Source: Saxidomus purpurata
Lineage: Eukaryota; Mollusca; Bivalvia; Venerida; Veneridae
Direction of reading: 5' to 3'
DNA length: 64,000 nucleotides
Assembly: GCA_022818135.1 (NCBI GenBank)
Contig: JAFMSR010000001.1
Location: 7,576,827 to 7,640,826 of the forward strand
A model generated the notes under the pieces. It was not told where the DNA came from, did no database searches, and saw only the letters and a list, made by a program, of their open reading frames with translations. The first letter of the stretch is position 1. Every line of letters begins with the position of its first letter. A program made the position numbers and the translations under genes. Shown here piece after piece: positions 52,526 to 64,000 of this stretch.

Positions 52526-55482
52526 TTAATTCAGGTTTTCCGTATGACCATAATTCTACTGGTATTTTTTGCATAATACATGTATGTGTTCACATCAGCT
52601 AATGGCTAGAACATTTTTACAACACGCTGACTAATTCCATCTTTTTACTCAACGAACGCCATGATTAGCTTAATACAGATCGAACACGATTTATTTCAGA
52701 ACAAAATTAAAGTTTAAAGCTGCTCCTTCAGATTTTGAAGAAAAAATTTAATTTCTCCAAAATGATTTGATAAAACATAAAATATAAAAGCATAGGCTAG
52801 AATCGGCAACCTAAAATTCTAGGTAGCAATTCGAGTAAATAGGTTGCACTGGTGATAGACTGCTTCATAATAAATTTAAACTGGAATTTATTTCAAATGC
52901 GTATGGAACGCTTCATTATTTGGTAGCTTTCAAAAATAAGGAAATACTTTTCAGGAATTATATTGAAGCCTTTTGCACTGTAACTTCATGAAACAAAATG
53001 AGACAAGCATGATCCTATTGATCTCTTTGGCAATATATTAAGCTTAAATGTTCTTTAGCTTCCCAGTTCTGGCTGCTTGTTATGAATAACTGAGATTACG
53101 GAAAAACATCTTTTAACAAAAATTTAAAATAACGCTGTTTACATGTCAGTTATTTGCTATTGAAATTCCCGAAAGCAGTCATACAGTCTCCAGTAAATAT
53201 TTAACACGGAAATGAGGTGCCATTAGGCATGCATAAACTGCTTTTCTAGTAATGAGCTGATAATTAGAAATTTGTATTCCAAATACGAAATCGAACAAGC
53301 TAAAATAATCAACATAAAAGTAATTAAACATAATCATTGGAACTATTTTTCCTGTTATTTATTTACTTTGAGCGACAGAATTTACTAGACTGAACAATCC
53401 ATAACGCTTTTAATTCTGCATTCTATTGCTCAGTGATTTATAAGAAAACGATTTGATTTTGAAGTGAAAGTATTATCAATATTGCAAATAACACCAAGAA
53501 CGCTGACTTTTGCAAGAACTATACAATACAGAGGCCAGGTCGAAATAATACATTGAAGTTAATCTATTGGGACAGTAGCAGAACAGTGTGAACGCAAAGG
53601 GAGTAATTACTCTTTTTCGTGTAGTTTTTCTATCAATTGATCTTCCTGAAACATGGATTATCCATTATGTCATCCAAACACTAGCGGAGATCGACGTAAC
53701 CGTGACATGAATATACATACACCATAATAACAGTTATGTTTAATTCATCCAAGTTCTTAAATAAGATTTTGATCTACATTACTGAAATTAATGATAAGAA
53801 AGTTAACATACATCCACATACATACAGGTAAAGCTAACTTTAAATCCACAGATGCATAATAGTATCCATAACAAGGGGATCACTATAGACTGAAAGCTCT
53901 TACATGGGATCGCTCTTAATTCTAACATAATTACAATTACAACTCGGACGTTTCCTTCGTGATCTTGACTTTTTAAAACGTTTTGTTTTTGTTTAATGTT
54001 TTGGCATAGTGAATGAATGAGAACAGGACATGTAGATCAGAAAACTATAAGTTGGCATACTTTCTAACTCTTCTGCCTAAATTAGAAACCTGGATATGAG
54101 AAAGGTCTGTATGAAATTAAGGTAATAAAAATATTTTTTGTCAAATTATACAAACTGAAATATTATGTTCATATGTTGTAAATGATCCCATATTTGAAAC
54201 AGGGTCACTAGGACAGACATGACAAAATGTCAATACTGTAGCAGAAATATGGGCAACCGAACAACATATTGGTTAAAAACTGGTTAACTGTAAATCACTC
54301 TTAAAAACACACTTTGTCAGAGTCGTCCTGATAATATGTCAGAGACTCTGTATTTATGAAATATTTGTATGGTTTAATTTGTCTTTGAGTAGAATTCATA
54401 TCAAAGTATTCAATACAAATGTGGTCACTTTGTACGGGTTTGCTGTATTAGTTAGAATTTTTAGTGAAATCTAGACCGTGTATTCACCACAGTAATTCTG
54501 TAACAACAATAATATCAACGTTTCTGGATATCAAATTTCTTGTTAAGTTGTCACTACAGTCTGGAATATGTATGTTTTATGAATTCCTTGTCAATTGAAA
54601 ACTGCGACACGTATAATTAATTATTACATTAGGTCAGATCACAGAAATAATGTTTTACAATCCAGTGGTCACATTGGGACATGGCCTTTATGAAATCTTC
54701 TATCAGGCAATATATATCGTTCCTGATTACGTTGGTCCTACTGTTTGTTATAACGAGATATTTCTTTTGTCAATGCGGAACGAAATTTAAGAGACGGTTT
54801 ATGCATGATGTGATAATTACTGTGACAATCATTGTGAGATGGAATATTCAGCTTATGACTGTTGATAAGTTTATCGGCAAGTTAGCTTTATTTCTTCAGT
54901 TTGTCATTATTTTCAAATAAGACTAGGAATCCGAGACATAATAGGAATTTGATTTTATTTCCAGGATTAAATCACAAGTATTGGAGAACGAATAGTTTTA
55001 GTGTGGCGTCAAACCCAAGTCCAAAACGATTTTCATCAGACTCAGTAAAAGTTGAGTGCATCTATTTACTGTTCTCTTCTTTCTGCGATGAGTTTGTGAA
55101 ACGTAAATAATTACTAAAACAGTTCTACATGTTTTATGCCTTTCTACACTCTTGAGAATGCTTCTCGGTGGCGGGCCAGTTATTTGATTAGCATGCATGA
55201 CATTCTTTGAATATTTACACTTAGGCTTTGCCAAAGCTGACAGCTATGATTTACTGCATTCTTATCGTGGTCGCCACCTGGACTTTGATTCGCATTGAAC
55301 GGTTATTAAGTAGATTATTTAGTTAAGTGCTCTTCATAATCCGGGTTAATATAGGGAATAGATTATAAAATCGGTAGATTTTAGTCTTTTATAAGTGCAG
55401 TTAAAGAAAAACCTTCAAAAAACCACAACAAATGGCCAAAAAATTAATGGGAACAAATAGACTTGAAAACAATTTATTTTAT
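52524..55482. other. No recognisable gene; one E2 fragment at 52716-52790
   Basis: 'ttaaagctgctccttcagat' at 52716 resembles the E2 left end. Otherwise unmatched. The ORF at 54681-54920 (79 codons) would have a hydrophobic N-terminal stretch and a basic cluster but matches no family I know and is not called. Confidence 0.45.
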
Positions 55483-55580
55483 AAAAACAAAAATAATATC
55501 AAACAGGGAATGCCACGTACCAAAAACGCGCCTCCCAAAACCCCGACAGCCCCAGAAGGCACACCACCACCCCACCCAAG
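55483..55580 (-). mobile_element. TG-element 3' part, garbled, minus strand
   Basis: 'ataatatcaaacagggaatg' and 'ccacgtaccaaaaacg' are exact, after which 'cagcctccccaaaacgaacc' of the family becomes 'cgcctcccaaaaccccgac' and the CA tract becomes CCACCACCCC. The change from perfect to C-rich noise is abrupt. Confidence 0.8.
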
Positions 55581-56456
55581 CCATCTTGGAAAACAACAGT
55601 AGATACAAAATTTAGAAAATATTAATATAAGCGAATAACTCTAACAAATACTTACCGTTTGAAGAATAACCTAGTAAGTTCTAACTTGTGCGACTTTTGT
55701 AATATGTATGCATATATATTTTGGCGTTTTGTCATTTCGCACAACTATTATGGAATAGTCTTTTGGAGTTTTTAGAACAGAAGAATCACAAGATTGTACT
55801 AAATCTTAACAATATAAGTATTGGCATAATCAAAGCATTCAAAAACACAAATACAATCAGTTTTAACATATTTATCATGAACTTTTATATATTTCAAATG
55901 AATAAAAACATATTGCCTAATTATGAAACGTGTATGCATTATTTGTAGAAAAGAATTAACGTACAAAATATATAGTTTTCATACAAAACAAATATGAACA
56001 ACATGACAGAAAGTAGTCTCTTTTGTAAAACATTTGGAGAATCACATCATGAAATATTTCTTTCTTAAATAAGGTTGTTATAGATATGATTTTCAAAACA
56101 ATATAAAAATGAAATTGAAAAAAATGTAATGTTGTATAAAAACGATCTAAAATATCACAATATTTATTTTTTCCTTACTTATTTAAAATGCATCTTCATA
56201 GCTTTTTATGTAGCTTTGTACATAGCTTGATTATATTGATACAAATATAACATATATATACTTGTTTTTTTAGCAAAGTTTATAAATATAAGGTCTTTAC
56301 GCTTGTACTTTTAATATGATAATATATAGGAACAATTATGGTAGCGTGACTGGGGACATGTATATGCATGATGTGTGATTACATTGATAAATATAATTGT
56401 GTCAGATGTCGATATCACTTGTTTTGATAGTTTCAAAGTTTATTAAATATATGTTC
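55581..56456. other. No recognisable feature
   Basis: Very AT-rich, rich in 'atatat' words. Nothing assigned. Confidence 0.4.
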
Positions 56457-57262
56457 AGATCGTGTGGTCACGGTCTGAGAGAGGGTACATGTATATAATA
56501 TATACAAGAACATGAGGCAGATAATGATCGTTATCAGCATGAGGCTAATACATATATGTCATATGTTCAACGGGGTCAGCGTGACTGAGAGAGGGCAACA
56601 TGTATATGTCATATGTTCTATGATCGTGTGGGTCAGCGTGACTGAGAGAGGGCAACATGTATATGTAATATGTTCTATGATCGTGTGGGTCAGCGTGACT
56701 GAGAGAGGGCAACATGTATATGTAATATGTTCTTCGATCGTGTGGGTCAGCGTGACTGAGAGAGGGCAACATGTATATGTCATATGTTCTATGATCGTGT
56801 GGGTCAGCGTGACTGAGAGAGGGCAACATGTATATGTCATATGTTCTATGATCGTGTGGGTCAGCGTGACTGAGAGAGGGCAACATGTATATGTAATATG
56901 TTCTATGATCGTGTGGGTCAGCGCGTGAGAGAGGGCAACATGTATATGTCATATGTTCTATGATCGTGTGGGTCAGCGTGACTGAGAGAGGGCAACATGT
57001 ATATGTCATATGTTCTATGATCGTGTGGGTCAGCGTGACTGAGAGAGGGCAACATGTATATGTAATATGTTCTATGATCGTGTGGGTCAGCGTGACTGAA
57101 AGAGGGCAACATGTATATGTAATATGTTCTATGATCGTGTGGGTCAGCGTGACTGAGAGAGGGCAACATGTATATGTAATATGTTCTATGATCGTGTGGG
57201 TCAGCGTGACTGAGAGAGGGCAACATGTATATGTCATATGTTCTATGATCGTGTGGGTTGAT
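56457..57262. repeat. Minisatellite, 57-bp unit, 12 good copies
   Basis: The unit runs from 'gatcgtgtgggtcagcgtga' through 'ctgagagagggcaacatgta' to 'tatgtcatatgttctat'. Starts are at 56622, 56679 and so on every 57 bp to a last partial at 57247, with one unit 2 bp short near 56923. A 12th copy and two degraded ones precede (56457-56621). Because 57 is divisible by 3, both strands show long repeat ORFs (up to 230 codons on the minus strand). There is no start context, known domain or flanking exon, so these are taken as by-products. Units differ mainly by 'gtcatatg' or 'gtaatatg'. Confidence 0.95.
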
Positions 57263-60200
57263 AAACTGGAGTGAGTTTACGTTTGTTTCTACCCGAACAA
57301 ATAATCAGGTATAAGTGATATCTGGCAGATAAATACCAAATGCTATGATATGTTTTCTATGGGTTTTTTTTCAACTTGTAAGTAACACATTGTAATTAAT
57401 ATCATCGGCAAGTCCGAATTATTATCAAAAATTTTTGTCTAATAATAAATGAAATGTTAAGTACCAATGCTAATTTAATTCGGAATTAAATTCAGCTCGT
57501 GCAACAGAAAAATTGGGAAATCAGGAAAGGTTATTTCATTTTGTTCAGTCAAGTCAATAATTGAACACATCGTTAGCAGGGAACTTAGAGACCACTTCTC
57601 AAAATAACATTATGAACCGCAATGTAATTTTAAACAACATCAAGTACAGGAAAATATCTAATATTGCTTAAACACGTATATCAGGTTAAATGTATTAAAG
57701 CATAAGACAAAGACCGATACAATTTTAGTTCCTTTTCTGTTTTAAATGTTTAAGATAATTTGAATATGCTTTATGAAATAGCAAGAATTTATCGAACAAT
57801 TCAAGATAAGCACAGTAATAACTTTTGAGTGTAGTATAGACTCGATAGACTTGAGGTTAAGTACAGATTGGTTTATGAGTGCATTTAACATGAGAAAATG
57901 TTTGTAGCAAAAGTGCAAAATTCGAAGTAATTTCGTGGTGAAATGCTCAATACTTATTATGATCATTTTGTAACCATAATGGCTGGTAAGCTCAGATTGT
58001 TTGTTCTGTTAAATAAATGTCGGTAATAAGGCGTATTTGTGTCAGTGTGATATTCTTTGCCTTTTGATCTAAGCTTCAAAAATATAAGATACCGGATAAG
58101 CTATTTGTTTTCTTTATAATAATCGTGTATGCATTCAAAATAAATATTGAAGGTAATTTTCTTTTTTTGAGACAGAGAGATCGATTTATAATGTTTGCAC
58201 AAGATGTTTGAAGTATGTACGGCTCACGTCATCGTCGTCTTGATAGGCTTCATGCTTCCTTTATAATACAGCTAAGCATTCAAAGGGAATATTTCAGGTG
58301 TCAAAAATCAAATTGCTAAATAGCACCTCCATTGACTCATTAGATTTCTGACTGCATATAACTGTGCAGGTTTCACACAAATTAGACTCGTATAAAGATT
58401 TAAATCGTCTGGAAATGTGAGATATTTTGATTTCCTTTATCTGGGGACATACAATGTTGGTACATGAAGGTGTTTGTGAACTAGAATTACAAACTATGTA
58501 TCTACAAGAACACATAGTATAAACATATGTAACAATTCAAATAGAGAATTTCTTTTGTGTGACATTATCATCGTCCATGAATTAATTGCAGTTAGTGTTA
58601 TCCTTTTTATGAAATTTCAACAAGTAATATACACAACCATAATTGTGCACCTAGCGCACGAAATTGCGTTTGTCAGATGGAAAGCATCATGTAGCAGTTG
58701 TTTATACAAAATGTGACCTTTAAGTGGGACACTGAGAAGAAAGGATGAAATACTTCACATATAATTTACTTTTGCGATGATGACTCCCTAATGTTAAACA
58801 CTTTTTGTACTGTTTTATCATTAAATGGTAAGTGCATTTAGTCGATGTAAATGACAACCCTTCAGTTATTTCCACAAAATATCTTTTAATGTTACATGTA
58901 CTTGTTGGGTCTAGTTTCAGAGCTTGTTATTGTCTTATCGTTGCTTTCCATACAGTGCTAGATACAAATACACAAAAAGATAAGAGAGAGAGAGAGAAAA
59001 CTAGAGTGTTTCGCAATAGGGGGCCATTATCAACATTGTTATACGATGTCTTATCAGTAAAACAATGTCTAGAATAAATGAGGACATAAGAGTTCAAAGA
59101 CAGATATCAGAAGTTAGCTGTTAGAAACGGCCATTTACTTTTCTGACATTATACTGATAGCTTTCGTCAGCAAGTGCGCTGTATACACCCGAGGAACAGC
59201 AACAAGGCCGCATATTGATGACTAAACTATATTGTTTCTTTCGTTTCACTGTCGAAGAAATAACGCTTGTTGAAAATATGTAAATTTGCGTATGTTATTG
59301 TATAAACACATTTTCTCAAGAAGAACATACATGTATATCGAAAACTGTCTCGTTTCTTCAGAAAATACCAGTATAGCGACCTTTTTGTAATAAATCGGTA
59401 TTCAACCCATAAAAATACAACCACTTTAGAATATAGGGTTAACGACACATGTAGTTGTTATTGCGGCTTATGTTTGGATGAATCTTGTAGAAGACCACTT
59501 CCACTGACTTTTCGATTGACCTTCGTAGTATGAAATCCGGAAAGTACAATTTGTGTTCAGTTTATTCAAGACAATTATTTATTAATTTGAATAATGTCTA
59601 GCGTTAGAATTTACGAGAACTTTAAACACAAATTAAAACTCTTCTTGCTTGTAAATCACCGGAATGCGTAATTCTGCTATGTCTCCTTCGGGCTATTTGC
59701 AATTTAAACTTGTATTGCTAGACGCTTATGAATAAAAAGCATACGTAAATCTTCATCAACACTTCTTTTTTGTCAAGACGTATATTCCCAAAAGCTAGCG
59801 CTTTTATATGCCCGCTACTTTTGCATGTACAAATGGAATGTAATTTAAAGGATGGTCAAATAGAGATTAAACATCGACTTATGTGACTTTTATTTTATTC
59901 GTATTGTATCTGGGTTGGTATAAGTTCCACGGATGTTCGTACATTTTATATGTTTGCAAGTTAAATCTATGTTAAACCCAACTTATTTGTTTAATATCCT
60001 AAATAACGGCTTACTCATGACATTATTATATATCTTCTTGACTTTGACACATTTTGTACTTATCACTTGCTTAAAAAGAACTCTTTTTGTTGTATTACAA
60101 AATAACATACAATGTAGTTTTGAGAATATAGATTAGTTAAATGCCGTGTCCTTAATCTTTAAGATCAGGCGTTGACGTGTTACCTCTACTCTTTGTTTCG

Positions 60201-60528
60201 GGAATATTTTATCACATTTTTAATGCAAATCTTTACTTGAAAAAAAAAACGAATAATTATGTTATCCATCAAGTATAATTTATAATGGATCGTAATATAA
60301 ATTCTTGTATACCGGATCGGGGTATCCGAGTGCTGGAAAATCTCATATTACATCCCCCAATGTAATACGACTCGCGTGGACTACTTGTGACGTAACAGTA
60401 TAAGTATTGTGACATCATTTTCCCAAACACAGCATTGAATAACGTTTGTTTTTAAACTAAAATGCATCATTTCGCTAAGTTTGTGCTTAAATATCTATTT
60501 TAAAGTGCAGGATGGTATGCAAGAAAAA
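57263..60528. other. No recognisable feature
   Basis: 3.3 kb of AT-rich sequence. A short (GA)n run lies near 58985-58998. The ORFs on both strands have no known signature. Confidence 0.45.
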
Positions 60529-60677
60529 GTTTCTGCCATGAGATATTTGGCTCAGATGGAAATATCCGGCAACTCGGGTAACTGTTTCGCGGTAACTCGG
60601 CAGAGACTCGTTACCGCCAAAACAGTTACCTTCGGTGACGGATATTTCGATCTGAACCACATGCTCATGGAAGAAAC
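60529..60677. repeat. Long near-perfect palindrome (~68-bp arms)
   Basis: Left arm 60529-60596 and right arm 60610-60677 are complementary at about 80 percent, best next to the centre ('ggtaactgttt' / 'aaacagttacc' and 'gcggtaac' / 'gttaccgc'), around a 13-nt loop 'tcggcagagactc'. The two overlapping ORFs on opposite strands (60481-60693, 60487-60690) are mirror products of the palindrome. The ten bases 'ctcggcagag' at the centre recur in the loop of the hairpin at 6297-6356. A MITE or foldback element is likely. Confidence 0.85.
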
Positions 60678-61789
60678 TAATAATAAACATTGATATACGA
60701 TGCTTATATATGTCAAGTCGAGGTTAAATAATTTATTGAATATGCAAATTGCATGAACATGTAGTTTATTTCAGCGTTTTGTACAATGCACACAAAATGA
60801 CATGCAATACTTTAAAAAAATGCTTTATATATTTAGCATGTACATATACTATCGATTTGAAAAGCGATGTTATGAATGCCTTTTTTGTAAAAATAACGGT
60901 AGGCCGGTAGGGCAAATTTCCTGGTAATACTAGAGGCACGATCCTAGTAATTTAATATTCAATGTGATTAATATGTGATTTAAATGTAACTGAAACCAGC
61001 ACTTAGTCTAACAAATACGCGAAAGGGTGCGAGATTAGTAATGATAAAGAAAAAGAGTTGCTTTTAATAACTTATTAGCAAATATTCTGAGTTAATCAAG
61101 CACTTTTGTGTATTTCCTGTGATTTTCAGAACAAACTTTATGTAATGCAATCGGCAGTGTCTGCCTATATATCTGTCAGACAATATCCTTACACATAACA
61201 AATGAATTCAAGCGTACATGAAATATTGTGATGAAGCTATTTACTTCTGTAATCTTCTGATTTTCAATAGTTTTACTTTGACTTTGACTAGATGTGTATT
61301 TTCTGTTAAAATGTTTTAGTTACATTTACCATGATCTATGTAATAAAGAAACATACACTGTGTGGATATATCTTCTTAATTCAACCGGCGTTGTTGTTTG
61401 GATAGCATGCGTTAGTAAAGATACACTATTCTACAGACCTCTTTTAATCTCTGATCAGATAAAATATGTTTGCGGCTATATCTATTTATAGACCAACAGT
61501 TCAGCTATGGGAGTTTTTAAAACAAATTACCATATAACTAATCAGGTAATGACCATCTTCAACTGTCTCTTACACGATGTTATTTAGTTTGATTACGAGG
61601 AAATCTTCTGTAGCTTATTGAAACGCTTTCGAACACACATTCTACATGTCATCACGGTCAAGTGAAAAAGAGCGAGTTTTTCATTGCTGCTATCCATTTA
61701 TATTTGAATGGGCGCAGACACATTTGCTTTCAATATATTTGCCTAAAGACATATATCGTGCTCCGATTAGCATTTAACACGGAACCTTT
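60678..61789. other. No recognisable feature
   Basis: Nothing matched in this stretch. Confidence 0.4.
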
Positions 61790-61833
61790 CGGTTTGGATT
61801 CGAACTTCCTAACCACTAATCTATCGATGCCTT
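61790..61833 (-). repeat. Degraded tRNA-like sequence, possible SINE head
   Basis: On the minus strand 'tagattagtgg' resembles a tRNA A box and 'gttcgaatcc' matches a B box, but they are only about 8 bases apart, so the anticodon arm is missing. Not a functional tRNA. The link to tRNA-derived SINEs is inference. Confidence 0.35.
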
Positions 61834-62094
61834 AAAAGTGCTATAGCATTTTGCAATCCATCGACAAAACACGATTCACAATATCTTCACCTTACACCAT
61901 TCTTACCTCGTATATTCTTAAGATGAACGATATTACAATGTCCATCGCCGATTGTAGGACAAAATCCCCTACGGACATAAACCATTTCTACCTAAACAGT
62001 TATATGATAATAGCATGTTCACGTTAACTAGTAGTGATGATTTGAGCTCTTTATAGATGTCAACATTTACATACTTGTCAATAGTCATAAATGT

Positions 62095-62290
62095 ACTTCT
62101 ATTCTTGGATAACGTACTATTTGTAGAACTATTTATTATCGTACTAATTGATCTATTAGAAACTAGGATTATCCATTAAGTGAACAGAAGACTGAATAGT
62201 TGCTTGAGATACAGAGACGATCAATGTGACCTTGACATGCATATTCAAAAGTACATAATGGTTTTCCCTTTGCAAAACATTCCAGGCCTC
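62095..62290 (+). repeat. Third fragment of duplication D
   Basis: 'tattcttggataacgtacta', then 'gtgaacagaagactgaatag' and 'caatgtgaccttgacatgca' follow the same order as 44415-44675 and 48262-48430. Confidence 0.7.
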
Positions 62291-64000
62291 GCCCACATGT
62301 GTTGGCCAACATTTATATTCATATCTGATTAAGAAAACAAAACATACTTTCAAAGAGAAACATAAAATTTGCATTATTCAAGATAGGAATCGGAGAATTC
62401 TGCTTTGTTCAGAAGTTTTTGTGATAAAGAAATGAAGGGGTAATATGATGCTGATTACTAATGATTAGCTTTCTATTCAAAATGATTCAATATTTTAAAT
62501 TATCTCCAGGTCTGATAATTTATCGATTAAGAATTGATCAAATACAAGACAGATAACATGAGACAGATAACATTATTTAAAGATGTTTTTAGAAGTGAAA
62601 CAGATATGGTTGTGTTCCATTAATGCACTTTATTATTATTTTCTGATCAAAAGATAGAACATGCGCATTAGGTTCGATAGATAAGCTAAAGGTACAATAA
62701 AGCATGATTCCGTGCATTTAACTGTAGGAAACAAATGCAGTAATATCATAACGGTAGCAATGTTGCAGATATAATGTGTATTGTACAGAATCACAGCAAA
62801 TATAAAGTACTATGTAAACGTAGTACGATATTTTGATATTTTCACATTGTTATCATAGAAGTTATTTAACGTCAGAATAAACAAATATTTGAGTTATACC
62901 CTGTCTCAAACAATGCAGTTGCGCTCGATTAGAGAATCGAAAGGATCAAAACTCTATGTGACATATTTATCTTTTTCAAGTAAAATCTTAAGTTATTTTG
63001 TCAGCCAAGTAAATAGATTTTGTATCAATAATGTAGTTATACAATTGTTTATTTAGCCTATTCATATAGTGTACATCAATACAATAATGCATTCAGAACA
63101 CAGTGCTAGAACTATGAAAATGAGACATATTGATAAGTAAAGCATACTTTAAGGAAATAAAAATGTCACTTTAACGAATACACGTCACCATAAACGTGCA
63201 GGAAACCCTGTTTTACACAGGTATTACTCTATCTTAACTCTTTTGTGAAGTTGCAAAGGCAATCAAGAGCTCCTTAACTCTTTTGTGAAGTTGCAAAGGC
63301 AATCAAAAGCTGATCGCAACTTAAAAGTTTCGCTCGCGATGGAAAATGCACATTTCTCGAAACAGACACAAGTAAAAGGTTATACATAGTTCTTTTACTT
63401 TGGAGATATCTTGAGTGCACAAATACAAACCACAAAGGATAGATGGTGGACGTCACCATATAATTTGTGTACACACGTAGGACGTTTGAGCTGTCATCTG
63501 CTGATACATGTAAGGGCAAATCATCCATTGAACTTATATTGCTTTACTATACTCCTGTTTAAAATGTGAAAAGCTATTATTGGCTCTACGGACGGCAAGA
63601 ATGTTGTCTCCATGATTTGCCCAACAGCTGAAACACTAATTTATATTTGAATTTATGTTTTTCAAGCAGTTTTTAAGCAAGGTACATTTTAGATTATCCT
63701 TTCAAACATGTACATATTAACAAATGATTTACTTCTGTTACTGAAAGGCCATGACAAAACAATCATTTTGTTGACCATCAAGGTGACTCAATTTCTTCTC
63801 TTAACATACGTTTAGAGCATAAGCATGGGTTGTTGGCAGTTGGTAACATATTTGTTAAGTCGAGTTATCATATCGGCCAATTATTGCTACTGCGGGTATC
63901 TGGGTTTTTATTGGTGTTATATCTTACATTTGAGAAACGGAAACGTTTTGAATACCTGTCAAATAATCTTACTCTTCCAATATTAGAACACATTCTTCAC
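62291..64000. other. No recognisable feature except one short direct repeat
   Basis: AT-rich. Contains the 40-bp tandem duplication at 63233-63311; nothing else matched. Confidence 0.4.
63233..63311 (+). repeat. 40-bp direct tandem duplication
   Basis: 'cttaactcttttgtgaagtt' + 'gcaaaggcaatcaagagctc' occurs twice back to back with two late differences, which suggests a recent slip. Confidence 0.95.

Noticed and set aside
54681..54920. 79-codon ORF with a hydrophobic N-terminal stretch
   Set aside because: Length is within chance for this AT content; no family recognised, no duplicate to test, no splice context.
56545..57237. 230-codon minus-strand ORF and several others over the 57-bp array
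   Set aside because: Open only because the repeat length is a multiple of three; frames are open on both strands, with no known domain and no flanking exon signal.
60481..60693. 70-codon ORF on each strand
   Set aside because: Mirror translations of a palindrome.

Overview
The window looks like AT-rich, repeat-dense metazoan nuclear DNA, most probably from a bivalve mollusc. The pointers are low GC throughout, no dense ORF packing, and interspersed repeats of the kind common in bivalve genomes: blocks built from 'ggtcaaaggtcaaggtcac' phrases, 'gtagcattgcctagtggacc' phrases, and a 'tgagcac...gtgctca' hairpin. The species assignment is inference. No intact host protein-coding gene, rRNA or standard tRNA could be supported. 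The stretch is intergenic or deep intronic, and its content is almost entirely duplications and mobile-element remains.

Layout. 1-2.1 kb holds nothing recognisable. 2.1-28.5 kb is an old, diverged head-to-tail duplication of a roughly 10-17 kb unit (about 2118-18770 and 18890-28460). Insertions present in one unit and missing in the other expose mobile elements: a ~1 kb element at 3168-4170 and a palindromic element at 25075-25545. The 11.3-17.5 kb part of unit 1 carries a bivalve-type internally repeated element, a decayed Penelope-like reverse transcriptase (13.9-14.8 kb), nested repeats and a 37-bp minisatellite. 28.7-30.8 kb is a local two-copy repeat. 33-38 kb is a nest of elements, including a 1018-bp element with 16-bp perfect terminal inverted repeats flanked by TTAA, abutting two tandem ~370-bp units. 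39.5-42.4 kb contains a 195-nt pure A run and a 186-nt pure T run, around a second copy of the ~1 kb element. 41.6-49.1 kb is another diverged duplication, with a third piece at 62.1 kb. 56.5-57.3 kb is a 57-bp minisatellite of 12 good copies. 60.5 kb is a long near-perfect palindrome.

The most frequent element is a ~410-bp retroposon-like repeat (here the 'TG-element'), seen 14 times in both orientations. It has a common 3' end, frequent 5' truncation and an internal (TG)n tract. The homopolymer tracts and some garbled copies may be mis-sequenced copies of it. No cooperating gene system such as an operon or defence locus is visible. The findings of interest are structural: uncharacterised non-autonomous elements with paralogous empty sites, palindromes sharing a loop, and repeat-borne nuclear-receptor-like sites.
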